From Bacillota bacterium (lineage in GTDB: Bacteria > Bacillota > Clostridia > Oscillospirales > Ruminococcaceae), in contig JAEZTV010000039.1 in NCBI GenBank assembly GCA_023421245.1, positions 1 to 19,433 of the forward strand: a stretch of DNA of 19,433 nt. Direction: 5' to 3'. The notes under the pieces are model-generated. The model was given only the letters and a program-made list of their open reading frames with translations, searched no databases and was not told the origin of the DNA. Numbering within the stretch: position 1 is the first letter of the stretch; each line of letters opens with the position of its first letter. Positions 7,974-15,538 of this stretch are shown here, in pieces. Made by a program: the position numbers and the translations under genes.

Positions 7974-8243
7974 TTAGATATTCGCGATACTGCCGAAAAA
8001 CCCGCTGCGGCGTTTGAGTGTGTTGGTCGAAATCTGCGAGATATATACCCTTGTTTTTCCGCCATGACGGCACACGCAAAACGATTTCGGCATCTCGCTT
8101 GATACGTTTACCACCTTACCCGCACGCTCTGCGGCGGCAAGGTAGGCGCGTGTGTGTTTTGAGATGGTCGTGTTTTCAAGGTCAAAGATGCCGACGACAT
8201 CCGAAAGCTTTACGACCGTGTCCTGTCCAAGATGCAGATACAA
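7974..8243 (-). CDS. remB: Extracellular matrix regulator RemB (DUF370)
   Basis: This 89-residue DUF370 protein begins MYLHLGQDTVVKLSDVVGIFDLEN, the conserved opening of RemB/YaaB. In B. subtilis remB lies between recF and gyrB, exactly as here. RemA/RemB are small DNA-binding regulators of matrix genes in Bacillus; the role in Clostridia is not established. The start is TTG 8243, since the family begins directly with M-Y-[LV]-H-L. AAGGA lies about 10 nt upstream. The C-terminus KRRSGFFGSI resembles the family's ending. A gap of about 100 bp with no visible gene separates it from recF. Confidence 0.9.
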   Translation of the reverse strand: MYLHLGQDTVVKLSDVVGIFDLENTTISKHTRAYLAAAERAGKVVNVSSEMPKSFCVCRHGGKTRVYISQISTNTLKRRSGFFGSIANI

Positions 8244-8344
8244 GCTTCATCATTCCTTTTTTGTTTGTATCGGTACGCTTTCCCATGCGGTTTGACCGCT
8301 TCCGATCTTGCGCGCCGTTATGGTACAGTAAGCGGCACCGCCCG

Positions 8345-9523
8345 CTACGGGCCTGCTGCTAAATCAGGGGAGGGCAGGGGGCAGGCGGGCGGTTGTTCCT
8401 CGGTACCCTCTGCAATCTCACCTTGGCTGATATAAAAGGTCTTTCCCCGCCGCAGGCAGCCGCAAACGGAGCTATCGCAGCAGGTGATAAACACCTGACG
8501 ATCCTTCACATGGTTTAGGATGTATTCCTGCCGCGCGCTGTCAAGCTCGCTCATTACGTCATCGAGCAGGATGATTGGGTTTTCACCCTGCACCTCTTTG
8601 AGCAGGCTGCTTTCGGCAAGCTTTAAGCTAAGCACGGCACTGCGCCGCTGCCCCTGCGAGCCGTACAGCTTCACCGCCATGCCGTCGATGGTAAGCTCCA
8701 GATCATCGCGGTGGATACCGTAGTTGGTAACGCCGGTTCTGATATCCTCTTTTAAATTCTCACGCAGGCAGGTAAGAATCTCCTCATACAGTACACGCGG
8801 GTCCGCACAGTCGGGATCTTTAAGCGGAATGCTGGGCCGGTAAACGGTATGCAGGTGCTCCTTGTCGCCGGCAATGCCGCGGTAGATTTCCGCTGCCTCG
8901 GTATCCAGGCGTTTAATATACTTCATCCGCAGCCGCATAATCGATGCGCCCGTGCGCGCAAGCCGTTCATCCCACAGCGCAACGGTATCCATCAGCTGAC
9001 TGTGGTAGGCAAGCTCCCGCAACAGCGCGCCCCGTTGTGCCAATGCCTTTTGATAGTCGCTCATCAGCCGGTCGTATAGCGGGCGAACCTGTGTAATGGC
9101 AATATCCATAAACCGCCTGCGCTCGCTCGGGCCATCCGATACAATCGCAAGATGCGCCGGTGAAAAAACCACCGCACAAAACTTGCTTGCCAGCGCGTTT
9201 ACACTTGTCTTTGGCACATCATTTAGCAGTACCTCCTTGCGGCGTTTGCCCGCATCGCCCAAAAAGCGGATTTCAGCGGTCTGCCCGCGTCCCTCAGCGG
9301 TAAACGAAAGGCCAAGGCTGCTGCGCTCGCTGCCAAACGTCATCATCTCCGCGTCCTTTGCGCCGCGAAAGCTTTTTGCTCCCGTAAACAGCCACAAGGC
9401 CTCTATTAAATTGGTTTTTCCCTGTGCGTTGTCCCCGTAGATAATATTGACCCCGTCACAGGGTGAAAATACCATTTCACCAATATTTCGAAAGTTGCTC
9501 AAGGTAAGTGTTTGTACCGTCAT
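8345..9523 (-). CDS. recF: DNA replication and repair protein RecF
   Basis: RecF is an SMC-like ABC ATPase that acts with RecO and RecR to load RecA at single-stranded gaps. The 392-residue protein has Walker A GDNAQGKTN (30-38), the family's opening LxLxNFRN, the ABC signature YGSQGQRRS, and Walker B IILLDDVMSELD near residues 318-330. The length is slightly above the usual 360-375 because of a proline-rich tail (PPACPLPSPDLAAGP). ATG 9523 sits 9 nt after the yaaA stop, with AGGGG just upstream inside the junction, implying translational coupling. Confidence 0.97.
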   Translation of the reverse strand: MTVQTLTLSNFRNIGEMVFSPCDGVNIIYGDNAQGKTNLIEALWLFTGAKSFRGAKDAEMMTFGSERSSLGLSFTAEGRGQTAEIRFLGDAGKRRKEVLLNDVPKTSVNALASKFCAVVFSPAHLAIVSDGPSERRRFMDIAITQVRPLYDRLMSDYQKALAQRGALLRELAYHSQLMDTVALWDERLARTGASIMRLRMKYIKRLDTEAAEIYRGIAGDKEHLHTVYRPSIPLKDPDCADPRVLYEEILTCLRENLKEDIRTGVTNYGIHRDDLELTIDGMAVKLYGSQGQRRSAVLSLKLAESSLLKEVQGENPIILLDDVMSELDSARQEYILNHVKDRQVFITCCDSSVCGCLRRGKTFYISQGEIAEGTEEQPPACPLPSPDLAAGP

Positions 9524-9532
9524 TGCCTGCCC

Positions 9533-9754
9533 CTATCCCTGCTGCTCTATTACAAGGGTAATGTCGCCAAACGTAACGGTATCGCCTGCCCGCAGCTTCT
9601 TTCCGCGCATCATACAGCACTCGCCGTTGACCAAAACCCCGCCCGTCTGCACAAGCTCCTTGCCATGGCCGCCGGTCTGGGCAACCCCCGCAAGCTTAAG
9701 CAGTTGGTCGAGCTTAATATATTCGGTGTGTATCGGCATATTTTGTGTTTTCAT
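9533..9754 (-). CDS. yaaA: S4 domain RNA-binding protein YaaA
   Basis: This 73-residue protein consists almost only of an S4 RNA-binding fold: IKLDQLLKLAGVAQTGGHGKELVQTGGVLVNG...RGKKLRAGDTV. Such proteins sit between dnaN and recF in most Firmicutes; B. subtilis YaaA is a ribosome-assembly associated example. ATG 9754 has GAGGG about 6-7 nt upstream. Here it is separated from dnaN by a TraX gene and a 730-bp repeat island, so it probably needs its own promoter. I see no convincing one. Confidence 0.93.
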   Translation of the reverse strand: MKTQNMPIHTEYIKLDQLLKLAGVAQTGGHGKELVQTGGVLVNGECCMMRGKKLRAGDTVTFGDITLVIEQQG

Positions 9755-9788
9755 AGCCTACCCTCTTTCAAACTTTGTTTCGATATGT

Positions 9789-10130
9789 GTAGGGGGCGGC
9801 ATCCTTGACGCCCCGCGAAAATCCTTCCCAACGCAGGTTTTCCAAATGCGAAACTTGTTTCGCTATGTTTCGCCTCCGGGCGACCTACTTTTGTAGTTCA
9901 ACAAAAGTAGGCAAAAATGAATCAAGTGGCTTCGCCCCTTGAAACCCCAACCGCAGTACGGGCGAACTACACCTCGCAGTTTCTATTCACAAAGAATTAT
10001 CGGCGTTTGTGCAAAATGGCATGGGGAACAGTTTTGCACAAACATCAAACGCTGCGCGTTTGATTCCCTCCACGCGCTATTGTACTTCTTCCGTTTCGCC
10101 CGTGCCCCAACCCTTGCCGTTCTTTTAACC
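9789..10130. repeat. Dispersed hairpin repeat, island between yaaA and traX
   Basis: This is a composite non-coding block. It starts with GGGGCG/CGCCCC pairing (about 9792-9813). Then come an ATCCTTCCCA block, a GCGAAAC/GTTTCGC hairpin (9848-9863), TCGCC/GGCGA (9870-9883), and an 11-bp stem CCTACTTTTGT (9884-9894) with 9901-9911. A TCAAGTGGC/GCCCCTTGA hairpin with loop ttc (9922-9942) is next, followed by a 12-bp stem GTTTGTGCAAAA (10005-10016) with 10032-10043. The stretch 9877-10053 matches 19257-19433 with only about five differences, and 10022-10123 matches 78-175. No gene is supported. Confidence 0.88.
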
Positions 10131-10398
10131 TCGGCATTATAATTGATTTGCTCACGCTTAATCCTCGCCCAAGACTTCTCCTGTTAGGAGAAGGTGGCGC
10201 GGAAAAACGAAGGTTGGCTATGCGCCCCGTGTAAAGCCTTCCCAACACAGATTTTCCCAATGCGAAACTTGTTTCGCTATGTTTCGCCTTCGGGTGGCTT
10301 CTTTTTGCTGAATACGTAGGGGCGCGCATTGCGCGTCCGAATTTGACCTCATCACCCATCGCCACAGACAGGGCATGATGAAACAGGCGGAAAACCAC
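10131..10398. repeat. Second half of the repeat island: triloop hairpin and block shared with 18.5 and 19.0 kb
   Basis: CTTCTCCT/AGGAGAAG around loop gtt lies near 10172-10190. A fragment ending the GGTTGGC block (GGTTGGCTATGCGCCCCGT) follows without its left arm. Then come the CCTTCCCA block, GCGAAAC/GTTTCGC and a TTCG-capped TCGCC stem. A block from about 10300 to 10396 recurs at 18455-18555 and 19024-19125; it contains GGGCGCGC/GCGCGTCC around att. From 10399 to the traX stop nothing is recognised. Confidence 0.82.
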
Positions 10399-10481
10399 AG
10401 TTCTCCCAAATACCAACCCTGCACAACCCTAAAACCGTAGCAAAACCAATAATCTATCTTACTATCTATAAAATATCTTCC

Positions 10482-11222
10482 CTAAAAATAAACCCGGTAG
10501 AAAATTCCCATCAGCAGCAGATGCGCAGGGTAAACAATATAAAACAACCACCGCGCCTGTTTGCCGACTGCCCCCGCGCGCTCACCGCCGCGTTTTCCGT
10601 TATACATAAAAAGCAGCGGAATCGCGCCAAACACCCCAAGTGCCGAGATCACCGTTACAAGGTGCTGTCCGCTGACTGCCGCAGACAGCAGCGAGGCTGC
10701 CACCTTTGCAATACACAGCAAGCGGTAGGCGGTAATCTGTGCGCGCTTATCCCCGCGGTTTGTTGCAAACACAAGGATGAACAGCACCGCAAAAACAGCC
10801 CAATCCATAAATACCGTCAGCAGCATCAGTCCGCACACGGCACCGCGGCGCAGCGATTCGTTTTCTATGGTATACCAGGCACGCAGCGCAAGCAGCCCGC
10901 ATAAAAGGGTAAACAGCATATTAAGCGCCCGCGGGGGAAAGGCGATTACGCCTTTTTCCACCACCAGCTGGAACGGAATCTGCGAAACCAGCGCAAATAT
11001 AAACAGCCGCAGCGCATACCGCCGAAAGTTTCCGGTGTAAAAATAGCCCTCGGCAATAAAATAGCACATAATGGGTGCCGTCAATCTGCCAATCAGGTGC
11101 GCGGCCACCCCAAGGGGGGATGCCGCATCCAGCAGCAGATACGCCGCGTGGTCGATCATCATCGCCGCCACAGCAATTGCCTTAAGCGTGTACGCGCTCA
11201 GGGAAGGGAGTTTCAGCTTCAT
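10482..11222 (-). CDS. TraX family membrane protein
   Basis: This 246-residue protein with about seven or eight hydrophobic segments matches the TraX family. It opens with LKAIAVAAMMIDHAAYLLL (conserved D24-H25), then RLTAPIMCYFIAEGYFYTGNFRRYALRLFIFALVSQIPF, then a C-terminal WLFYIVYPAHLLLMG. F-plasmid TraX acetylates pilin, but chromosomal Firmicutes homologues are common and their substrate is unknown; this is an acyltransferase-3-like membrane enzyme by inference. ATG 11222 has AAGGA about 11 nt upstream. It lies downstream of dnaN in the same direction, interrupting the usual dnaN-yaaA adjacency. No conjugation genes are nearby. Confidence 0.85.
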   Translation of the reverse strand: MKLKLPSLSAYTLKAIAVAAMMIDHAAYLLLDAASPLGVAAHLIGRLTAPIMCYFIAEGYFYTGNFRRYALRLFIFALVSQIPFQLVVEKGVIAFPPRALNMLFTLLCGLLALRAWYTIENESLRRGAVCGLMLLTVFMDWAVFAVLFILVFATNRGDKRAQITAYRLLCIAKVAASLLSAAVSGQHLVTVISALGVFGAIPLLFMYNGKRGGERAGAVGKQARWLFYIVYPAHLLLMGIFYRVYF

Positions 11223-11309
11223 TACAGTAAAATTCCTTTTATATTAACTTCACACCGAAATTCGTGCGTTGCCCGCCGTTTATAGCGGGTCATCACACCA
11301 TCGGCCATG

Positions 11310-11328
11310 CGGCAGGATTTGCCTGCCG
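11310..11328. other. Hairpin between dnaN and traX
   Basis: CGGCAGG (11310-11316) pairs with CCTGCCG (11322-11328) around a 5-nt loop, inside a wider CACAC/GTGTG pairing. No T-run follows on the minus strand, so it is a poor terminator for dnaN. It may be an RNA processing or stability element in a dnaN-traX transcript. Confidence 0.4.
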
Positions 11329-11346
11329 TCGTGTGCCGCAGCTTTT

Positions 11347-12459
11347 TTAAAAACTGTCGGTGCTGCGGATGCGCACGGGCAGAACAAGGAATAAAAATCC
11401 ATCCCCTTCGGGCGGCAGAATCTTCATCGGGGAGAGCGGACCGTTCATCTCAAGGTATACCTCGTCGGTATCACACGCCTTGAGTGCGTCTAGCAAAAAC
11501 TTATTGTTAAAGCCAATCTCAACCTTCGCGCCGTCATTGTCACAGGTAACCTCATCATACGCGCGGCCGATTGCGGTCTGACAGGATATCTTAACCATAT
11601 CCTGCTCAAACACACAGCGGATCGGGCTTTTTAAGCGGTCGGTAATTAAAAGGGATGCACGCTCCACGCATCCGCCCAGATTTCGTACGCCGATGCGCAC
11701 GCGGGAGGTACAACCGTCCGGAATAGCGTTGTTGTAATCAAGAAAATTGCCCTCCAGCAAACGGGAGATAACATGATACCCGTTTACATCAAACACAATG
11801 TGCTTTTTTCCAACATACAGTGTAACGGGCGTGTCCTCTTCACCGATAAGCTTTGCCACCTCAGAAAGTGACTTTGCCGGCACAATAAAGCGCAGCTCCG
11901 ATGCCGTGTTAAGCCGCTCACGCCGCAGTGCAAGGCGAAATCCATCCACCGAAATGATGGTAATCCGCCCGTCGCCGATTTCAAACAGCGAACCGGTCTG
12001 TACCGGACGCGTATCGGTCACCGCCACCGAAAAGATGGTTTGAGAAATCATGCTTTTAAGCGTTACCGCAGCAACAGAAACCTCATCCCCTTCTCCAATC
12101 TCGGGCAGCTCCGGATACTCCTCGGCAGAGATGCCGACGATATCAAACTGGGTTGCGCCGCCGGTTATCGCGGTAGCGTTCTTATCTCCCACTGCAATGC
12201 TTACGCGTTCGCTGGGCATCCGCCGGACCATATCAAGCAGCAGGCGCGCCGAGATTATCACAGCGCCTTCCTGTTTGACGTCCGCTTCAATTTCGGTGCT
12301 GATACCAAGCTCAAGGTCGTAGGCGGTCAGCTTCAGCCGTCCCAAGTATGCCTTAAGCAGAATGCCTTCCAGCGCTTCAATGGTGGTTTTGGCGGCTACG
12401 GCGCGCGACACGTTGTTAATCGCTTCGCTCAGCTGTGTTTTGTTACAGTTTATAATCAT
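11347..12459 (-). CDS. dnaN: DNA polymerase III beta subunit (sliding clamp)
   Basis: This is the beta clamp, a ring-shaped dimer that tethers DNA polymerase III and serves as docking platform for replication and repair proteins. The 370 residues match the family's usual 366-378. The three-repeat fold is visible: MIINCNKTQLSEAINNVSRAV at the start, the LTAYDLELGIST and EYPELPEI patterns of domain 1, VDGFRLALRRER in the middle, and LVLPVRI at the C-terminus. ATG 12459 is chosen: AGGAG lies 8 nt upstream, inside what a GTG start at 12468 would make coding. Its upstream region is the unwinding element of oriC, so initiation and dnaN transcription share DNA. Confidence 0.97.
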   Translation of the reverse strand: MIINCNKTQLSEAINNVSRAVAAKTTIEALEGILLKAYLGRLKLTAYDLELGISTEIEADVKQEGAVIISARLLLDMVRRMPSERVSIAVGDKNATAITGGATQFDIVGISAEEYPELPEIGEGDEVSVAAVTLKSMISQTIFSVAVTDTRPVQTGSLFEIGDGRITIISVDGFRLALRRERLNTASELRFIVPAKSLSEVAKLIGEEDTPVTLYVGKKHIVFDVNGYHVISRLLEGNFLDYNNAIPDGCTSRVRIGVRNLGGCVERASLLITDRLKSPIRCVFEQDMVKISCQTAIGRAYDEVTCDNDGAKVEIGFNNKFLLDALKACDTDEVYLEMNGPLSPMKILPPEGDGFLFLVLPVRIRSTDSF

Positions 12460-12499
12460 ATGCTCCACTCCTAACTATGGTTGACTGTGCGGAAGTCAT

Positions 12500-12529
12500 C
12501 TTATATTACTTTGCAGACCTGTTACGCAA
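12500..12529 (-). promoter_or_regulatory. Candidate dnaN promoter
   Basis: On the minus strand TTGCGT (12524-12529) and TATAAG (12500-12505) are separated by 18 bp. The -10 is a five-of-six match but the -35 is poor. The position, about 40 nt before the dnaN start, is sensible. Confidence 0.35.
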
Positions 12530-12530
12530 C

Positions 12531-12602
12531 GGCATAATTTTTATAGCAAAGAAAAAATCTTACGGTTTTAATATCGGTCGGTATATATAACTATATAATA
12601 AA
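12531..12602. other. AT-rich DNA unwinding element of oriC
   Basis: This roughly 70-bp stretch is strongly AT-rich, with A-tracts (12551-12558) and alternating TATATATAACTATATAATAA just before the TAG trios. Its place, between the trios and dnaN, matches the duplex-unwinding site of Bacillus-type origins. Confidence 0.75.
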
Positions 12603-12624
12603 TAGTAGTAGTAGTAGGGGCCGG
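12603..12624. other. DnaA-trio array and GC cluster
   Basis: Five perfect tandem TAG triplets (12603-12617) are followed by a GC cluster (12617-12624). Read 3' to 5' on the plus strand this is GAT repeated five times, the DnaA-trio motif on which a DnaA filament assembles on single-stranded DNA. A DnaA-box-like 9-mer (12630-12638) lies beyond the GC cluster. The order box, GC cluster, trios, AT-rich element is that of the B. subtilis basal unwinding system. Confidence 0.82.
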
Positions 12625-12629
12625 TGATT

Positions 12630-12889
12630 TGTTGAAGGATCAAACTAAGCGCGCCGGCATCGGCAAAACCGCATCTCAGTTTTAAGTTTCCCGCTGTGCA
12701 CAAATTGTGTAAAGATCAATCGGCCAGCACGTTTTCAACGTGATGTTGATAACTTTGTAGTAATTGTTGAAAATACGGGGAAAATCACAGGTTTTATGTA
12801 AACTAGAGTAACCAATACGGCCGGGTACTTCTAAAACTGTGGAAAGTTGAATTGTTAAAACGGGGTACACAGCGCGTCTGTTTTCCACC
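12630..12889. other. Cluster of divergent DnaA boxes (oriC)
   Basis: Near-matches to TTATCCACA are, given in consensus sense: CCTTCAACA (12630-12638, minus), TTGTGCACA (12695-12703, minus), TTTTCAACG (12732-12740, plus), TTATCAACA (12744-12752, minus, 8 of 9), TTTTCAACA (12765-12773, minus), CTTTCCACA (12838-12846, minus) and TTTTCCACC (12881-12889, plus). The third and fourth are inverted, 3 bp apart. No perfect consensus box is present. The region lies directly downstream of dnaA. The short frames inside it are not credible genes. Confidence 0.7.
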
Positions 12890-12926
12890 GGTAACAAAGA
12901 ACGAATCTTAGGTTTGCGGCTTACGC

Positions 12927-14270
12927 TTAGTTGTCGCGGATATTCTTTAGAATATCCTCCACCGTTTCGCGGTACCGGCGGTCACGGCCCATGCGCGCCT
13001 CAACCTCCTTAATAGCGTAAACAATGGTGGAATGGTCGCGCCCGCCGAACTCCTCGCCGATTGCCGCCATGGACAGCTGGGTAATTTCGCGCACAATGTA
13101 CGCCGAAACCTGACGTGCCTGCGAGATGTTTGCGGAACGCTTTTTGCTGCGAATATCCGCAGCGTCAACGCCGTAGGTCTTTGATACCTCACCGATAATG
13201 CGTTCCACCGTATACGGAACGGGCTGGTTATCGTTGAGGATATCGCGGATAGCGTTTTGCGCAATCGAAAGGGAAGGGGGCGTGCCCGCAAGCAGCTTGT
13301 ACGCCTTGAGCTTTTTCACAGCGCCCTCCAGCTGGCGGATGTTGTTCTTTAGCCGGTTTGCAATGTACTCGGCCACCTCGTCGGGGATATCAAAGCTTAA
13401 CAGCTCCGCCTTACGCCGTATAATCGCGATGCGGGTCTCAAAATCGGGTGCCTGAATATCCGCAAGCAGGCCGCTTTCAAAGCGGGTGCGCAGGCGGTCC
13501 TCAAGCGTTTTAATCTCCTTGGGCGGGCGGTCACTGGTCAGCACAATCTGTTTGCCCGCACTGTACAGCGAGTTAAAGGTGTGAAAAAACTCCTCCTGGG
13601 TGCTCTCTTTGCCGCCGATAAACTGAATATCATCCACCAGCAGGATATCCGCGGTGCGGTATTTGCTGTGGAAGTCTGTCGTGGTTTTGTTCTGGATGGC
13701 GGCAATCAGCTCGTTGGTAAACTCCTCACCCTTGACGTAGATGATGCACAGATGCTTGTAGTTTTTGCGGATCTCGTTTAGGATGGCATAGAGCAGATGC
13801 GTCTTGCCAAGCCCCGATTCCCCGTAAATAAACAGCGGGTTGTACGAGTCGGACGGCTTTGCGGCAACCGCAACCGATGCCGCGTGGGCAAACTTGTTGC
13901 CGCTGCCTACAATAAAGGTATCAAACGTATATTCATATTCGCCGGTACCAAACGATGCGCCGATATCGGCGGGCAGGCGGCTGTTGTTTATGGCGTTGGT
14001 TTCCGCTTCACTTGCCGCGCGGTCGGCTCCCGTAATTACACGGACGGTGACGTTAAAGCCCAGTACCTCTAAAAAGGCGCTTTCCAATAAAGCCGTATAC
14101 TTTTGGTCGATAATCTTTTTCTGAAAATCGCTCTTTACAAAGAGCGTAGCGACGTTGTTTTCCAAGCTGACCGGCTCAATGCACTGAATCCAGATTTTAT
14201 GTGCGGCCTCAGACAGATCGGCTTTGCAGTAGTTACTGACTACCGAAAAAACATCGTTGAAGGATTCCAT
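12927..14270 (-). CDS. dnaA: Chromosomal replication initiator protein DnaA
   Basis: DnaA is the AAA+ initiator that binds DnaA boxes, unwinds oriC and recruits the helicase. The 447-residue protein has an N-terminal interaction domain (1-80), a short linker and the AAA+ core with Walker A YGESGLGKTH (149-158) and Walker B ILLVDDIQF (209-217). The arginine-finger region RLRTRF follows, and the C-terminal helix-turn-helix ends in the DnaA signature GGRDHSTIVYAIKEVE. The signature has Ser where the family usually has the first Thr of DHTT. ATG 14270 fits the family's N-terminus but has only a weak GGGG about 11 nt upstream, suggesting low or regulated translation. It is the first gene of the leftward arm. 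Confidence 0.98.
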   Translation of the reverse strand: MESFNDVFSVVSNYCKADLSEAAHKIWIQCIEPVSLENNVATLFVKSDFQKKIIDQKYTALLESAFLEVLGFNVTVRVITGADRAASEAETNAINNSRLPADIGASFGTGEYEYTFDTFIVGSGNKFAHAASVAVAAKPSDSYNPLFIYGESGLGKTHLLYAILNEIRKNYKHLCIIYVKGEEFTNELIAAIQNKTTTDFHSKYRTADILLVDDIQFIGGKESTQEEFFHTFNSLYSAGKQIVLTSDRPPKEIKTLEDRLRTRFESGLLADIQAPDFETRIAIIRRKAELLSFDIPDEVAEYIANRLKNNIRQLEGAVKKLKAYKLLAGTPPSLSIAQNAIRDILNDNQPVPYTVERIIGEVSKTYGVDAADIRSKKRSANISQARQVSAYIVREITQLSMAAIGEEFGGRDHSTIVYAIKEVEARMGRDRRYRETVEDILKNIRDN

Positions 14271-14400
14271 ATGTGTTCGTGCCCCGTTTCACAAATAATT
14301 TTAAAATGGCAAACAGCAGGTCACCGCTAGCAGGCAATTTACTGTCAGCCCTTCACCTATACTCCATAAAACACGAAAGTTGCATAGTTTTTACCCGTAA

Positions 14401-14478
14401 CGTGAAAAAGTAGTGAAAATGCGGTTGAAAGTCGGTGCAAAACCTTTTGGTGTGAAAAACTATACACGGTTTTCACAG
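14401..14478. promoter_or_regulatory. Array of TGTGAAAA-type motifs upstream of dnaA
   Basis: CGTGAAAA (14401), AGTGAAAA (14412, 11 bp later), TGTGAAAA (14451-14458) and the inverted TTTTCACA (14470-14477) are packed into 78 bp. The last two form an 8-bp inverted repeat with an 11-bp gap. The motifs are two mismatches from a DnaA box, so they may be autoregulatory DnaA sites or sites of another regulator. Confidence 0.45.
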
Positions 14479-14479
14479 C

Positions 14480-14947
14480 ATCTCCGGCTGGTAAAAAGCA
14501 GGACAAACGCAAAAAGGGCGGCGTACTGCCGCACAGTTCCACCGGCTATGCAGGGTATATATTATAATGTATATGCATGTCCTTTATTATAGCAGATTTT
14601 TGTTTTATACGCTAGAGTGTGTTTGAATATCTTCGGCTAGAAAATGGATGAATCTTTTATACATCCTGCGGAATTTGCCGCCATCGGTCCCATCCGCCTA
14701 TAAGGAGCAGGGCTTTTCACAGGGAATCCGCGGCAGATACACTGCAGAGATACCGTTTATAAACCGAACGCGCTGTGTGCGGCCGCCGGAAAAGAATTCT
14801 CGCTGCCCGTTTTATGCTGCTAACAATTGCTTGTGTATGGTTGCCCATTATTTAACTGCAAACACAAGATGTATGAATAACGGCATGGCGCCGTATTTTT
14901 TCTATTTTTATTGTGGTTGTTCTGCACAGAAAAAGCGCTGCAAATGC
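14480..14947. other. dnaA-rpmH divergent intergenic region, no gene seen
   Basis: AT-rich sequence around 14551-14595 carries TATAAT-like hexamers on both strands (plus 14563-14568; minus 14561-14566 and 14586-14591), but none has a convincing -35. They are the best candidates for the dnaA promoter. The 123-codon frame at 14648-15019 covers the rpmH promoter and SD, has odd composition and is not accepted. I recognise nothing else. Confidence 0.4.
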
Positions 14948-14977
14948 TTGACAACAGGCGATAGCGTAGGATATAAT
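14948..14977 (+). promoter_or_regulatory. SigA-type promoter of rpmH
   Basis: Perfect TTGACA (14948-14953) and perfect TATAAT (14972-14977) are separated by 18 bp. Transcription would begin near 14984, about 37 nt before the rpmH start. This is the strongest promoter in the window, as expected for a ribosomal protein gene. Confidence 0.9.
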
Positions 14978-15020
14978 AATGACTTGCAAGGTTTAACCTC
15001 GAAAGGAGGGTTTGATTAAT

Positions 15021-15155
15021 ATGATTAGAACATATCAGCCTAAAAAACGCCAGAGATCGGTGGAGCACGGCTTTCGCAAGCGTATGTCTACGAGAAACGG
15101 CCGCAAGGTGCTTGCTCGCAGAAGACTGAAGGGAAGAGCACGTTTGACACACTAA
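15021..15155 (+). CDS. rpmH: Large ribosomal subunit protein bL34
   Basis: This 44-residue, very basic ribosomal protein of the 50S subunit has the complete family pattern: MIRTYQPKKRQRSVEHGFRK, then RMSTRNGRKVLARRRLKGRARLTH. An excellent SD (AAGGAGGG, 15003-15010) lies 10 nt before the ATG. It heads the rightward cluster behind a consensus promoter and is followed at once by a terminator-like hairpin that should lower expression of the genes behind it. Confidence 0.98.
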   Translation: MIRTYQPKKRQRSVEHGFRKRMSTRNGRKVLARRRLKGRARLTH

Positions 15156-15160
15156 GTGCC

Positions 15161-15189
15161 GGCCACAGTAACTGTGGCCTTTCTTTTTA
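15161..15189 (+). terminator. Terminator/attenuator between rpmH and rnpA
   Basis: GGCCACAG (15161-15168) pairs with CTGTGGCC (15172-15179) around loop taa, followed by TTTCTTTTT. It lies 6 nt past rpmH and ends 14 nt before the rnpA ATG. No separate rnpA promoter is visible, so partial read-through is likely: high bL34, lower RnpA. Confidence 0.85.
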
Positions 15190-15202
15190 TGGCGGAGGTA
15201 CT

Positions 15203-15538
15203 ATGGATAAGGTGCAAACCTTTGGTGAAAACAGGGATTTCCGCAGGCTGTACGCCCGGGGAAAATCCTTTGTACACCCTGTACTCGTCACCTATTGCAG
15301 CAGGAATAGATCAAACCGGCGGCGTTACGGCATTACCGTCAGCGTCAAGGTAGGGGGTGCCGTAACGAGAAACCGCGCAAAGCGCGTAATTCGTGAGGCA
15401 TTTCGTCTGCTTTCCCCCGATGTACCGCCCGGGTGGGATATTGTTTTTGTTGCGCGCTCAAAAACCGCACAGGTTAAAATGCCTCAGGTGATGAGCGTTA
15501 TGCAAAAGCAGCTTAAAAAGGCGGGAATCCTGCAATGA
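15203..15538 (+). CDS. rnpA: Ribonuclease P protein component
   Basis: RnpA is the protein subunit that helps RNase P RNA bind and mature tRNA 5' ends. The 111 residues match the family length. The RNR signature is RNRAKRVIREAFR (56-68), preceded by NRDFRRLYARGKSF and RRYGITVSVKVGGAV. GGAGG (15194-15198) lies 4 nt before the ATG. The stop overlaps the yidD start in ATGATGA, so the two are translationally coupled. Confidence 0.97.
   Translation: MDKVQTFGENRDFRRLYARGKSFVHPVLVTYCSRNRSNRRRYGITVSVKVGGAVTRNRAKRVIREAFRLLSPDVPPGWDIVFVARSKTAQVKMPQVMSVMQKQLKKAGILQ

Noticed and set aside
10045..10416. 123-codon minus frame in the yaaA-traX island
   Set aside because: It is composed of repeat sequence also present at 1-177 and 18-19 kb, with no SD or promoter.
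10482..11222. TraX as a sign of a conjugative element
   Set aside because: No other transfer, relaxase or integrase genes are present, and chromosomal TraX homologues are common in Firmicutes.
12682..12897. 71-codon frame in the dnaA-dnaN gap
   Set aside because: It lies across the DnaA-box cluster of oriC and has no SD.
14648..15019. 123-codon plus frame before rpmH
   Set aside because: It overlaps the consensus rpmH promoter and SD, and its composition is not protein-like.
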